Translations under genes and position numbers: made by a program
Shown: positions 12,066 through 23,562 of the stretch, piece after piece
Layout of the letters: the number at the start of each line of letters is the position of its first letter
Position numbering within the stretch: position 1 is the first letter of the stretch
Notes under the pieces: model-generated
The model's database searches: none
Told to the model about the DNA's origin: nothing
The model's input: the letters and a program-made list of their open reading frames with translations, nothing else
From: Linderina pennispora
Lineage: Eukaryota > Kickxellomycota > Kickxellomycetes > Kickxellales > Kickxellaceae
Assembly: GCF_002104995.1 (NCBI RefSeq)
Contig: NW_024468280.1
Span: forward strand, 1 to 64,000
DNA length: 64,000 nucleotides
Direction: 5' to 3'

Positions 12066-13569
12066 ATGCCGAACGAGAACTGGGAAAAGTGTATGTGTCG
12101 CAGCACCATGCCGTTTAGAGGCAGAGGACTGAGGGTGGGGCTAGAGAAGCGATTCCCGGACATTGGACGCATTACTAACCAAAGGCATGCCATTGCTTTC
12201 CATGTAGACAAGAAGCCAATTGACGACCTGGAGGAGGAGAAGGTCAATGGTAAGTAGCATGGGCGGTAAGCCGCGTTGCAGGTCTCGGCAAAGCGAGTGA
12301 GACACAGCCTGCTAACATGCACAGCGCTGCTATACTGTAGTCCTCGATGAGAAGGATATTGAGCTGCTCAAAGCCTACGGCGAGGGACCCTACGCTAAGG
12401 AAATCAAGCTGCTGGAGAAGTCCATCAAGGACATGCAAAAGTCGATCACGGAGAAGATTGGAGTGCGCGAGCTCGACACTGGTCTTGCGCCGCCCAACAT
12501 GTGGGATTTGCCAGCAGACAAGCAACGCCAGCGCGAGGAGCAGCCGCTGCAGGTAGCGCGGTGCACAAAGATCATTGGCGAGGGCGACAGCGCTAAATAC
12601 GTCATCAGCGTCAAGCACATTGCAAAGTTTGTGGTTGCACTGGCGCAGCGTGTATCGCCGACAGATATCGAGGAGGGCATGCGCATCGGCGTTGACCGCA
12701 CCAAATACCAGATCCAGCTGCCGCTTCCGCCCAAGATTGACCCGTCAGTGACCATGATGCAGGTTGAGGAGAAGCCCGATGTCACATACAGCGATGTGGG
12801 TGGCAGCAAAGAGCAGATCGAGAAGCTGCGTGAGGTGGTGGAGCTGCCGCTGCTCGAGCCTGAGCGCTTCATCAATCTGGGTATCGATCCGCCCAAGGGC
12901 GTGCTGCTGTACGGACCGCCGGGAACCGGAAAGACCCTGTGCGCTCGTGCGGTGGCCAACCGGACCGACGCCACCTTCATTTGCGTCATTGGGTCTGAGC
13001 TTGTACAAAAGTACGTGGGAGAGGGAGCGCGTATGGTGCGCGACCTGTTCGAAATGGCGCGGACCAAGAAGGCATGCATCATTTTCTTTGATGAGGTTGA
13101 CGCCATCGGCGGAGCCCGCTTTGATGATGGCGCGGGCGGTGACAACGAAGTGCAGCGTACCATGCTGGAGCTGATCAACCAGCTTGACGGCTTCGACCCG
13201 CGTGGCAACATCAAGGTCATCATGGCCACTAACCGTCCCGACACGCTTGACCCCGCGCTGCTGCGCCCCGGTCGTCTTGACCGCAAGGTCGAGTTTGCGC
13301 TGCCCGACCAGGAGGGCCGCGCGCACATCCTGCGCATCCACGCGCGCAGCATGAGCGTCGAGCGGGATATCCGCTACGATCTGATTGCTCGGCTGTGCCC
13401 GAACAGCACCGGGGCTGAGCTGCGCAGTGTGTGCACAGAGGCAGGCATGTTTGCCATCCGTGCCAGGAGAAAGGTGGCCACCGAAAAGGACTTTTTGGAC
13501 TCGGTCAACAAGGTCATCAAGTCGTATGCCAAGTTCAGCTCGACACCAAAGTACATGACCTACAACTGA
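12066..13569 (+). CDS. RPT1: 26S proteasome regulatory particle ATPase Rpt1
   Basis: One of six AAA+ ATPases of the proteasome base ring that unfold and translocate ubiquitinated substrates. Exons are 12066-12090, 12208-12249 and 12341-13569 (431 residues). The first intron uses GTATGT with a TACTAAC branch point; the second uses GTAAGT with GCTAAC. The identity as Rpt1 (PSMC2) rather than another Rpt rests on [23 protein letters not shown] and [13 protein letters not shown]. It shows Walker A GPPGTGKT (about 214-221), Walker [10 protein letters not shown], the second region of homology [19 protein letters not shown], and the C-terminal MTYN of Rpt1 orthologues. Length is normal and nothing is missing. 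Confidence 0.97.
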
Positions 13570-13938
13570 AGGGCCCTTTTTCGCCTCTGCTCTTCCTCAA
13601 TGCTCTTCCTCCTTTTCTCTCACATCTCATGTATGTCACTGTGCCCTGTGTGCTGACAAAACATCCAGCTGCGCGGGCAGTGTGGCAGCATTTGGCTCAA
13701 TACAACTCAGAAATGCTTGTTCAGATTAACCCCGTGATTGGCTCATCGCCAAATTATTTTTTCCTCCAGAATTTTTTTGTTGAGCAAGAGAAAAAAAACC
13801 CATGCACGCCGTTTTTCTTCCTTAGCTCTCTCCTCTCCGACTATTAGATCCTGTTCGTCGTGCGCGTGCACATAGACACACACACACGCATATACCGCGC
13901 CACCTATAGCCCTCAATTCAATCTACATACTACATATT
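13570..13938. other. Intergenic, RPT1 3' end to USP36-like 5' end
   Basis: Pyrimidine-rich, with a short CA run near 13874-13888. It is probably the RPT1 3' UTR and the promoter of the next gene. No gene seen. Confidence 0.5.
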
Positions 13939-16071
13939 ATGTCACCCGGGATCACAAAGATGGCATCGGCCAAGGGCGGGCGCGTTGACGCGCTGCTGGC
14001 AAAGCAGGGTAAAGCCGACAAGGTATTGCTCCGGCGGCGCATAGAATTCCGGCAGGCAACGCAGTCAGACGGCAAGATGGACCTTCTGCGCAAAAAGTAC
14101 CGGCCGATTAATGCAGCAGCAGAGGCCAGCAAGCACAGCACGGGCAAGGCCGGATTGAAGGGCAGCAAGAAGGGCACCAGCGAGGCGATTCCGGGCACCG
14201 GCGGGCTGGTGGACAGCAGCGGGTTCCGTCGCGCCGAAAACTCCTTGTTTGCAGGCGAGCGGCTGTCTGAGGGCTGGCGGTCGGTGCGGGCAATTGGACC
14301 GGGGCTGAACAATCTGGGCAACACATGTTTCCTGAACTCGGTCCTACAGTGCCTGACATACACGGCGCCGCTGGCCGAGTACCTAATGGCGCACGAGCAC
14401 TCGGGCAGCTGCCGGATGGGTGACAGCTGCATACTGTGTCGGTTTGAGGCGCAGGTGACACACGCGCTGGCGAAGCGCAGCGGGTCGGCGGTTTCGCCCA
14501 AGCCCATAGTGGGGCGGCTGAAGCTGGTGGCCAAGCACATGCGGATTGGGCGGCAGGAGGACGCGCACGAGTTCCTGCGCCTGCTGGTGGACTCGTTCCA
14601 GCGCAGCCTGCTGCATGGCATTGATCCCAAGATCGACCGGCGGGTGCAGGAGACTACGCTGGTGCACCAGATCTTTGGTGGGTATCTGCAGAGCCAGGTG
14701 ACGTGCAGCAAGTGCGACTACGACTCGAACACATTCGATCCATTGCTGGACATCAGCCTGGATATCCAGTCGGGCAGCTCGCTGACCAAGGCGCTGCGGG
14801 CGTTTACGCGGCCTGAGCACCTGGTGAAGGCAAACCGGTACAAGTGCGAGAAATGCAGCAAGCTGGTGGACGCGACCAAGCAGATGTCGGTGTACAAGCT
14901 GCCGCGCATCCTGACGCTGCAGCTCAAGCGGTTCTCGATCTTTGGCGGCGGCAAGATCAACCGCTTTGTCGAGTTCCCGCTGCACCTGAGCATGAAGAAC
15001 TATGTCAGCAGGAATTCACCCGAGCACGGGCCCTATGATTACAGCCTGTATGCGGTGCTGGTGCATGCTGGAGGCACATCACGGTCGGGTCACTACTACT
15101 GCTTTGTCAAGTCGCCAGCAGGTGTGTGGTACGAGATGAATGACAGCATGGTGAGGCAGGTCAGCGAGAACACGGTGCTCAAGCAGACTGCGTACCTGCT
15201 GTTCTATGAGCGCTCGGCGAAGGGCAAGGATGGAGTGCCCGATAAGCACAAGAAGTCTGCAGCTGAGTCCAAGCCAGCAGTCGTTGCTGATGAGTCCAAG
15301 TCCAAGCCCAAGCCTAAGCATACAGCCAATGGCTCAGCCAAGGCCAGCGGCAAGATCGCTGCTGCCTCCGACGACATGGAGCTGGAGCTCGGCAAGTCCC
15401 TGGCACGCGCCAGCAAGCTCGAGGCCAAGAAGCTGCGCAAGAAGGCCAAGAAGCTGGAGAAGCAGCGCGAGAGGCAAAAGAAGGCAGTGGCGCAGGATCC
15501 CAGTCTGAAAAGTGCCTCACAGGAACTGGGCCGGCTGGTTGCACCAGCTAGTAATGCCGCACCGGCTAGTAATGCCGCACAGTCGGCCGGGCAAACACAG
15601 GAGGCTGTGACCAAAGCCATCTCCCAGGGCATTGCGTCCGATGAGGCATCGTCCGACTGGGTTGTACGCAATAAGCGCGGGCCGTCCGATGCTCCGGCGT
15701 CGCCGGGCAAGCGGGCCAAGACCAGCGGGCCGGGGGTCGCCGTCGTCGAGTGGGATGAGGACACAGCAAGCAAGCGCGCCAAGGCCACGGCGCTGGCCGA
15801 GCTAAAGTCGTCCAAGTGGAGCGTCAAGGAGATGCGTCTGAACCGCAAGTCGCAGTATGGCGCGGCTGTCTCGTCGTGGGATGGCTCGGAGGCAGCGCCA
15901 GCCGAGACCGACCGCAAGCACAAGAGCAAGAAGATGCACCGGCCTGACACTTGGAATGCCGAGTACGACCGCGGCCGTGTCAAGAAGGTCAAGAAGGGCA
16001 AGCGCAAGGTGTTCACTGACACCATCAACCCGTTCCAGGTGCTGGGCGAGCGCCAGTCGGCCAAAAAGTGA
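13939..16071 (+). CDS. Ubiquitin carboxyl-terminal hydrolase, USP36-like, probably nucleolar
   Basis: A single-exon gene of 710 residues encoding a cysteine-protease deubiquitinase. The Cys box GLNNLGNTCFLNSVLQCL places the nucleophile at C130. The His box SRSGHYYCFVK places the base at H385, followed by YEMNDSMV. Two CxxC pairs (CSKCDYD and CEKCSKL) form the usual zinc site of the fingers subdomain. The domain is flanked by a basic N-terminus and a long lysine-rich tail (about 420-710) ending in INPFQVLGERQSAKK. This layout matches the USP36/USP42 group, which works on nucleolar and chromatin ubiquitin. The nucleolar location is inferred from the basic tail. A second in-frame ATG lies at 13963; the upstream one is used here. 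Confidence 0.9.
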   Translation: MSPGITKMASAKGGRVDALLAKQGKADKVLLRRRIEFRQATQSDGKMDLLRKKYRPINAAAEASKHSTGKAGLKGSKKGTSEAIPGTGGLVDSSGFRRAENSLFAGERLSEGWRSVRAIGPGLNNLGNTCFLNSVLQCLTYTAPLAEYLMAHEHSGSCRMGDSCILCRFEAQVTHALAKRSGSAVSPKPIVGRLKLVAKHMRIGRQEDAHEFLRLLVDSFQRSLLHGIDPKIDRRVQETTLVHQIFGGYLQSQVTCSKCDYDSNTFDPLLDISLDIQSGSSLTKALRAFTRPEHLVKANRYKCEKCSKLVDATKQMSVYKLPRILTLQLKRFSIFGGGKINRFVEFPLHLSMKNYVSRNSPEHGPYDYSLYAVLVHAGGTSRSGHYYCFVKSPAGVWYEMNDSMVRQVSENTVLKQTAYLLFYERSAKGKDGVPDKHKKSAAESKPAVVADESKSKPKPKHTANGSAKASGKIAAASDDMELELGKSLARASKLEAKKLRKKAKKLEKQRERQKKAVAQDPSLKSASQELGRLVAPASNAAPASNAAQSAGQTQEAVTKAISQGIASDEASSDWVVRNKRGPSDAPASPGKRAKTSGPGVAVVEWDEDTASKRAKATALAELKSSKWSVKEMRLNRKSQYGAAVSSWDGSEAAPAETDRKHKSKKMHRPDTWNAEYDRGRVKKVKKGKRKVFTDTINPFQVLGERQSAKK

Positions 16072-16234
16072 GCGCTCTTAGATGATCTGTAATACACTGG
16101 AGATTTGATTTGCGATAAGCAGGCAGAGATATTTGTGTCGGGGAGGCCATAGCTGGACTGCCAATTGGCAGCACCCCCCTTTTCACCTCCAATTCACTCT
16201 GTGTCTATTCTCCATTTACATATACTAGAAGGAA

Positions 16235-16744
16235 ATGCTGTCACGTCTGGCCACCCAGCGCATTGCGCTTCGCAGTATTGCTCGCCCGTCGGCGATTCCC
16301 ACTCTGCGTTTCAAATCTACCCACATTGAGGCTTCCGAGGTGCCCGAGTCGGCAGTTCAGCAGGCGCCGAACCGCGACACCACCTGGACCGAGAGCCAGA
16401 ACCCGCGCTCGACATTCATCGAGGACCCGCGCTTTATCGGCATTGATTTCGACGGCCAGCCGCGTCCGATGGCTGCCATTGACCTGGTTGCCGAGGAGCC
16501 GGTGCGTCAAATCGAGGGCCGCCTGGCGTGCTGCGACGGTGGAGGCGGTGCCATGGGCCACCCGCGTGTGTGGATCAACCTGGACGAGGGCCACCCGCAG
16601 AGCTGCGGTTACTGTAAGTTGCAAATGCCTGGTGTCTGGCACTGTCCGTGTGCATGTCTGTTTTGTGTGTGCTAATTTCATTGCTTTTCCCGTGTGTATT
16701 ATGTAGGCGGCCTGCGCTTCCAGATGAAGCCCCACCACCACTAA
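16235..16744 (+). CDS. NDUFS6: NADH:ubiquinone oxidoreductase subunit NDUFS6 (13 kDa, zinc-binding)
   Basis: Accessory subunit of mitochondrial complex I needed for late assembly. Two exons, 16235-16613 and 16707-16744, with a 93-nt intron (GTAAGT...TAG), give 138 residues. The N-terminus ([18 protein letters not shown]) is a typical arginine-rich mitochondrial presequence. The zinc site is complete only after splicing: [19 protein letters not shown] plus the CGYCG motif that spans the splice junction (TAC T|GC GGC). The protein ends RFQMKPHHH. Presence of this subunit shows the organism has complex I. Confidence 0.95.
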
Positions 16745-17005
16745 GTCTTTCTATTTTTGTTTCTGCCAGTTTCTCTGAAATATACACCCAACACCGCCCG
16801 CCTCTGCCCAAACATATGCCAGTGATGCTGTGACCGCCGCTTGGAATTGCGATCATGCTGGGGTCACGTGTAGTGCGCTCAGCTGTTGTGTGTTTTTGTA
16901 TAGTAAGGTCGCTCCAAAATACCCTGCTGCTGGCACCTTGCACGCTGCTGCATTTCTCTACACTCTTACTTTTAATCGACACTTGCTTCCTTTTTTTTCT
17001 TGCAA

Positions 17006-17896
<891 letters not shown>

Positions 17897-18079
17897 GGTC
17901 AAAAGCCGTTCAGCACTCTCCGGTATATGAACCTGTCTTGTCAGATTTTTTTTTGGGATCACTTAACCCCTAATGCCCCTCGAATATACCCGAATACCAT
18001 TGTCTGACCCAGCGCCAGCTGAAATCGCCTCGATATTCCATATATACGTATCTTTCTCGCCACTTTGTCTTGAATAACC

Positions 18080-18427
18080 ATGAGCGCTTCGACGTCAAAG
18101 AGCAAGGCGGACATGTCGGCACAGGAGCTGCGGGCCCTCGAGGAGGAGGAGTTCAACAGCGGTCCCCTGTCGGTGTTGCAGATGGCCGTGCGCAACAACA
18201 CACAGGTGCTGGTCAGCCTGCGCAACAACCACAAGCTGCTGGCGCGCGTCAAGGCATTCGACCGCCACTGCAACATGGTGCTCGAGAACGTCAAGGAGAT
18301 GTGGACTGAGACGCCCAAGGCTGGAAAGGGCGTCAAGCGCGCTGCTGCCATCAACAAGGACCGGTTCATCAGCAAGATGTTCCTGCGCGGCGACTCGGTC
18401 ATTGTCGTTCTGCGGAGCACTGCGTAG
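18080..18427 (+). CDS. SMD2: Small nuclear ribonucleoprotein SmD2
   Basis: A core Sm-ring protein of spliceosomal U snRNPs, 115 residues, single exon. The Sm1 motif is [20 protein letters not shown] to [17 protein letters not shown]. The Sm2 motif is [13 protein letters not shown]2-type insert ([18 protein letters not shown]) separates them. It is complete, of normal length and convergent with RPL23 about 120 bp away. Confidence 0.97.
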   Translation: MSASTSKSKADMSAQELRALEEEEFNSGPLSVLQMAVRNNTQVLVSLRNNHKLLARVKAFDRHCNMVLENVKEMWTETPKAGKGVKRAAAINKDRFISKMFLRGDSVIVVLRSTA

Positions 18428-18476
18428 TGAGCCCACGCTCAAGAGTAGCCCTTGTCGTCACAAAACCAATACATTC

Positions 18477-18482
18477 AATAAA
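18477..18482 (+). terminator. AATAAA polyadenylation signal for SmD2
   Basis: AATAAA lies 50 nt after the SmD2 stop codon, in the short gap before the convergent RPL23 gene. Confidence 0.55.
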
Positions 18483-18548
18483 CAACTACACCGTAGAGTG
18501 GCATTTTATTTTGAAACCAACAAGGTTCCCGAACTGGGAAGGCGAAGT

Positions 18549-19193
18549 TTAGGCGACGGTACCCGAGTTGGAGGCAATACGCGGCCAGAGATCGGCGCAC
18601 TCCTTACCGACGGGGCCGGTAATGGCAGAGCCCTTCATCTCACCCTTCGGGTTGACGATGACACCGGCGTTGTCCTCGAAGTACAGGAAGACACCATCCT
18701 TGCGGCGCCACGACTTGCGCTGGCGGACGACGACAGCGGGCATGACCTTCTTGCGGAGATCGGGCTTACCCTTGCGGACAGTGGCGATGACCATGTCTCC
18801 GACACCGGCGGCGGGCAGGCGGTTAAGGCGACCCTTAATGCCAGCAACAGCGATGATGTTCAGGTTCTTGGCACCCGAGTTGTCAGCGCAGTTGATAACG
18901 GCGCCAACGGGCAGACCAAGGGTCATACGGAATTTGTTTCCAGAGGCTCCTCCGCGTCCTACAGGTTGTGCAAAGTTGCAAGATGCAAATGGAGAGGGGA
19001 GAACGAATTTAGAGAAATCTGCCATGCCATCCCCTTCCCGAATTTGTCTTCATTGGCAAACGGCCACCGCGGTCCTCCTCCGTTTTCGCCACCCCAAGCG
19101 GTTCTGCGCTCCGTCTCGCTCTGCCGCGATTCACATCCGCTGCGATGGATACGCCGATATTCCGGGACTATGATACGTACCACGCTTCGACAT
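18549..19193 (-). CDS. RPL23: 60S ribosomal protein L23 (uL14)
   Basis: A universally conserved large-subunit protein at the factor-binding face of the ribosome. Two exons: 19193-19181 (13 nt, MSKR+G) and 18958-18549, with a 222-nt intron (GTACGT donor). Total 140 residues, exactly the family length. Diagnostic stretches are [52 protein letters not shown] and [12 protein letters not shown]. An intron right after the first few codons is common in fungal ribosomal protein genes and may help drive expression. Confidence 0.98.
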
Positions 19194-19608
19194 GATTGAA
19201 ATGTATTTATCTGAGGTGTTCAGAAAGAAAGGGCGAATCCAAGGCTTAGCGACAAGCGCACCCAAGTTTGCCTTTCCCAGCAGCTAGTCGAATGGCTGGA
19301 GCCGGAATTTCGAGGCTCGCCCACAGCACTGATTGTGATCCGCAGATCAGTAATTCGCGGCTACAGCGTGATCGATCAGGCCATTTTCGCATGTTCTCAC
19401 ACCCTCGCCGGTCTCACGTGCTGGTCAAGGATAATTAGGAAATGCCCCGCCCCGCGCACGCATTCTGGCTCCAGCGTGCCTGTCTGGCGTGCCTGCCTGC
19501 CTGTTGCGGAGCGCTCAGCCCTTTCCCTGGACTGATATTGCCTGCCAATTTGCCCTCTGCCGACACTCCCACGCATCTCTCCTTCACTCCCGTTTTCTGC
19601 TCCAAACC
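19194..19608. other. Divergent intergenic region between RPL23 and thioredoxin-like gene A
   Basis: Short open frames only. Pyrimidine-rich just before the next ATG. No distinct element recognised. Confidence 0.45.
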
Positions 19609-20914
19609 ATGCTTTTCTCTACGCGTCTTCTCAAGGGCATAGCGGCTGCTGCCACCATCATTGTCGCGCAGGCAGCCGGCGCCACAGCACAGCACAACAA
19701 TGTCGACGAGTTTGGCGTGCCCATCAACGCCGACGGCACCATCATCCCTGAGCGGGGCATCAAGGAGATTGCCAAGGCTGAATTCGTCGAGTTCCTCGAC
19801 AGCAAGTCGGAGAGCCTGCTGATTCAGTTCTACGACACCGACATTGACGAGTCCAAGGCCGCGATGGAGGAGTACGAGGTGTTTGCCGAGAAGGCAGCTG
19901 CCAGATACCCGGACCTGGTGGTGCGCAAGGTCAACTACAAAAAGGACAACTACCTGACTGCGCGGCTGCTCCTGATGCAGTAAGTACACCCTGGTACTGC
20001 CAGACCCCGCCACGAACCAGGTGTGCAGGAAAAGGCATGGCGGCTGAACTCCCGACTCTGCATGGGCTGCTTTATTCTGTAGGATTCCAGAGCTCCGTCT
20101 GCTCATCAAGGGTGAAGGTAAGCAGCACATCTGCACGGCGTGCACCGCTGGTACCGCCGGAAGGGGAAGACCCCGTTGCGAACGAACGAGCGCGCCAAAT
20201 CATCGTCGCCTATTTTTGGACCGTTGGAAACCTGAATTCGCCCACTGCCCGTGCATGTTGCGACGCTGTTTTGTCTTTCTCACGAACATGATGGACATCC
20301 CTCGGCTCTGCCCATCGATGGCGATCGGACTTGCGTTTCCCCACCACCAAATCAGAGGGACCCGCGGCTAATCGGCTTCCGTCTTTCTGTTCTGTAGATG
20401 GCCAATGGTCTGCGTACGGCCCGGAGATGGAGGACTTTTCGGCGGAGGAGCTGTTCGAGTACCTGGACAACCAGCAATGGCTGCTTGATCCCCCGATTGG
20501 CGATGCGCGCCAGGCGTACTGCTCGCCCTTTAACTTCTGGTAAGCAGCAGCAGCAGCAGCCCGTGGAGAAACAACATATCATGCGACGCGGTCTGCTTGC
20601 TAACCAATCTGTATTTGAACCTGTGTAGTGGTCGCACGCTGGCCTGGATTGCGGATTCAGCCAGCTTCCTCGAGGACATCATCCCGCTGCCCAAGTGGCT
20701 CGCGATCGTCATCATCCCAGCCATGATCACCTTTGCTGGCCGCTTCATCATCGAGGCCATGTACGGTGCTGAGGAGGTTGTGCGCGACTCGATCAGGTCT
20801 CTGTCTGGCAAAGACAAGAAGAAGAAGAAGAAGAAGGTAAAGGTGGTCAAGGAGGAGGCCAGTGAGGAGGCTGGCGCAGCCAAAGACAAGGACGAGAGCA
20901 AGAAGACGCAATAG
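19609..20914 (+). CDS. ER membrane thioredoxin-like protein lacking the CxxC site (copy A)
   Basis: The model has four exons: 19609-19979, 20083-20117, 20398-20539 and 20629-20914, giving 277 residues. Layout: signal peptide (about 1-27), a thioredoxin-like domain (about 50-150), one membrane helix near LAIVIIPAMITFAGRF, then a lysine-rich cytosolic tail ending KKTQ, a dilysine ER-retrieval signal. It is a paralogue of the gene at 21602. The strands align at LIQFYDTDIDES against LEFYADWCEAC, and both have a PxNxCG segment before the helix. Where copy B has WCEAC this protein has DIDES, so it cannot be a disulfide oxidoreductase. A binding or scaffold role in the ER is possible but unproven. 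Domain identity is supported mainly through copy B. Confidence 0.8.
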
Positions 20915-21601
20915 CGCATCCAAGGCATTTCCCAGTAATCATTTCCCCTATGTTTGACTACGCTAATAATCTTTTACATCTGCACCACCATGCGCGCTAG
21001 CCTGCACTTGCCAGGGCAATATCAGCACAGGATCCATTTTCATATTTTATTTTTGTACCATAATCTGGCTGTGGCTCCCGGCGGGTAGTCCTGAAATCGC
21101 TGGGCGAGGAGATTGGGGGAAAAATCGAACAAACAAATCCAAAAGCGCGCATTATCAGCTTAGAGTTCACCCATCCACTGGTGTCCTACTTCGTTCCAGC
21201 TCGCGAGATTGGCCAAGGTTAATCGACCACGGCGCGGGCATTTAAAACCATTGCAAGTGACCGCTAGGGAGGAATTGTGATGACCGAATTGCCCAAAACT
21301 CCATATCCACACCACCACAAAAGACTACAAGAGACTGCGAGAGAGGGGCAGCTGGGCCAGGCCCGTCTGTCCGAAGCAATGCCGCCGAGCGCGCGTGCCT
21401 CCTTCTCCGCCAGAGCGCTAGCAAGGCGCCATGATGGGGGAGAAATTGCCCTCTCTCGCGCCAGAGCGGTTTGGGGGAGCAAATCCAGGAACTGCCGCTT
21501 CTGGGATCTAGGCTCCAGCGGTTTTCCGTCAGAGAAGCGCCTCTCTTCTGCCTAGCGCATTATTTTTATATCTGGCACTTGCCTGCTTTCTGTACTAGAT
21601 A
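20915..21601. other. Intergenic between the two thioredoxin-like genes
   Basis: No gene seen. Contains short GC-rich runs (around 21390-21480) with related GCCAGAGCG pieces. Likely promoter of copy B. Confidence 0.45.
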
Positions 21602-22462
21602 ATGAGACTGTTTGCATTACTGCCCGCCATAGCCATTGCGATCTGGAGCACCGCGGCTCTTGGCCAGGATGCCGCTGCAAGCGACGAGCTCGAGGGCGCA
21701 GAGTCCACGGTCGGCCAGACCATCAAGGCGGTCCCCAAGGCCGACAGCATCGTCGAGTTCAACAAGACAACGTACCTGGATGCACTGAAGACGCACGACA
21801 CAGTCCTGCTCGAGTTCTACGCCGACTGGTGCGAGGCCTGCCACTACCTGTCGTCCGAATTCAACCGGTTTGCCGAGACTGCACAGAAGGAGCACCCGGG
21901 GGTGCTGATTGCCCGCGTCGATATCTCGGAAGTCGAGTACCTGGCGTCGAGCTACCTCATCGACACGCTGCCCGAAATTGCCTTCCTGAGGCGCCCGCAG
22001 CCCGGAGCCACCCATGAGGTGCGCTTTGTGTCGGCTGAGTTCAGCGAGCCTGCGCTGATAAAGTACATTGAAGGCGAGTGGGTAAAGGACAAGCCTGTTG
22101 GCGGATACAAGACGGTGTGGTGCACGCCTGTCAACCTCTGCGGCCATCTTGGCGGAAAGATCGGCGAGAGCGTCGTCTACTTGGACGCAAACTTCAACAC
22201 CTTCAATATGCCGCCCTGGGCCTTCATGGGTATTGTTGTCACCTTGCTCTATGCTGTTGGCCAGATTCTCGTCATGTTCCTGGGCCGTCTGACCCGCCGC
22301 AAGCACCGCGAGCGCATCTACAAAAAGTACGACAAGGCACCGGGCATTGTTGGCTTCGACGAGTACAGATCGGATCTGCCCAAGAAGGACGCCGATGCAG
22401 CGCCCAAGAAGAGCGCCAAGGCGCACAAGGGTAGCAAGCCGAAGAAGGCCAAGAAGGACTAG
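21602..22462 (+). CDS. ER membrane thioredoxin-domain protein with CEAC active site (copy B, TMX-like)
   Basis: Single exon, 286 residues. Signal peptide (about 1-21, ending ALGQ), a thioredoxin domain with active site WCEAC (C77, C80) in EFYADWCEAC, and a probable cis-proline in DTLPEIAFL. One membrane helix follows (about 204-228, FMGIVVTLLYAVGQILVMFLG). The charged cytosolic tail ends KAKKD, which fits the KxKxx form of the ER-retrieval signal. This is the layout of TMX-type membrane protein disulfide isomerases: catalytic domain in the ER lumen, tail in the cytosol. It sits in tandem with redox-inactive copy A on the same strand, so the two probably arose by duplication. Substrate unknown. 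Confidence 0.85.
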   Translation: MRLFALLPAIAIAIWSTAALGQDAAASDELEGAESTVGQTIKAVPKADSIVEFNKTTYLDALKTHDTVLLEFYADWCEACHYLSSEFNRFAETAQKEHPGVLIARVDISEVEYLASSYLIDTLPEIAFLRRPQPGATHEVRFVSAEFSEPALIKYIEGEWVKDKPVGGYKTVWCTPVNLCGHLGGKIGESVVYLDANFNTFNMPPWAFMGIVVTLLYAVGQILVMFLGRLTRRKHRERIYKKYDKAPGIVGFDEYRSDLPKKDADAAPKKSAKAHKGSKPKKAKKD

Positions 22463-22531
22463 GTGCCGTCACTGTCTCCAGTAGATACCGTTTTAATAGA
22501 AAAGACATGCATAGTAGAATTCAAAGGCCGT

Positions 22532-23562
22532 CTAGGCAGACTTGGTCGTGGCCGCAGCTGCCTTGGGCACGGATGGCTCGACATCGGCCTTCTCCTTGGC
22601 CTCGCTAGCCTTCTCGGCCTCCCGGTTCTCGATCTTGTTGTTGATCAGGTCATGCAGCGCAATGATGGCGCGCGCCATCGACGACACATAGATGAGTGCA
22701 TACTCGTCGTTGGTCTGCACTGTGAACGCCGGCGCATCCTCAGGAATAGCCAGGTTGGGCAGGAGGTTAAAGATGTCCTGCAGGTTCTGGATGATCTCGC
22801 CGTTGACCGGTAGCTGGTCGTCCAGCACCTTTTGCAGATACACGCGCACCTCTGTGAGCCGCTCCGCCAGTCCGCGCAGTGACGTCAGCTGGTGGGTGAC
22901 GCGCGTTGCAAGCGTGCCCGTCGCGTTGTCCTTGATGTCGCGCAGCAGGTGCTCCACACCAATCTCCTCGGCCTCTTCCGCTGTAATCTCGGATGGCACA
23001 TGCTCGAACGTCTTTGTCGCCGCTGTGCCATCGTCGTGGATCTCGTCCACCGCAAAGTATGCGTTGGTCGGAATACCAATGTCCTTGGGCTGCACGTCAA
23101 TCACCACCAGGACAGGGTTCGCTGTATACCGCTTGAACAGCTCGTTGATCTGCAGGTCCGACGACCGCAGCTTCGGCCCGTTGTGGTACCACCCGATCAG
23201 CTTCTCCTTTGCGTTGACCTTCTTGAACATGTCGCGCATCGTCTCCACGTAGTTGTGGTCCAGGAACCACACTGATGGGTTCTTTTCGTCCTCCTCAAAG
23301 GGAACTACACAGGTAACGCAATGGTGTCAGCTATTTGGTGTGCCGCGCATTACGCAAAACCGCCACTCTGCCTCTCCGACTGCTTACCCGCAAAGCTGTT
23401 GGCCACATTGACCGTGTTGCCCTCGACCTGTCCGAGCAGCACTCCAACAACCCGCTTCTTTGTGTTCTTCGCAACGCGATTGTAATGATCTACTACTGAC
23501 AGCAGCACCAGCGGGTGCACCTCGACCTTGGTCGGATTCGCAGCAGTCTCGAGTGCAGGCAT
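22532..23562 (-). CDS. RPN8: 26S proteasome non-ATPase subunit Rpn8 (MPN domain)
   Basis: A lid subunit that pairs with the deubiquitinase Rpn11. Two exons, 23562-23388 and 23304-22532, with an 83-nt intron (GTAAGC donor), give 315 residues. The MPN domain reads [35 protein letters not shown] (across the splice), [20 protein letters not shown] and [13 protein letters not shown]. The JAMM metal motif needs H-x-H, but here the sequence is YHNGPK, so it is catalytically inactive, as in all Rpn8 proteins. The C-terminal half has the conserved [14 protein letters not shown] and [16 protein letters not shown]. Complete and of usual length, without the long lysine tail of animal forms. Confidence 0.97.
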
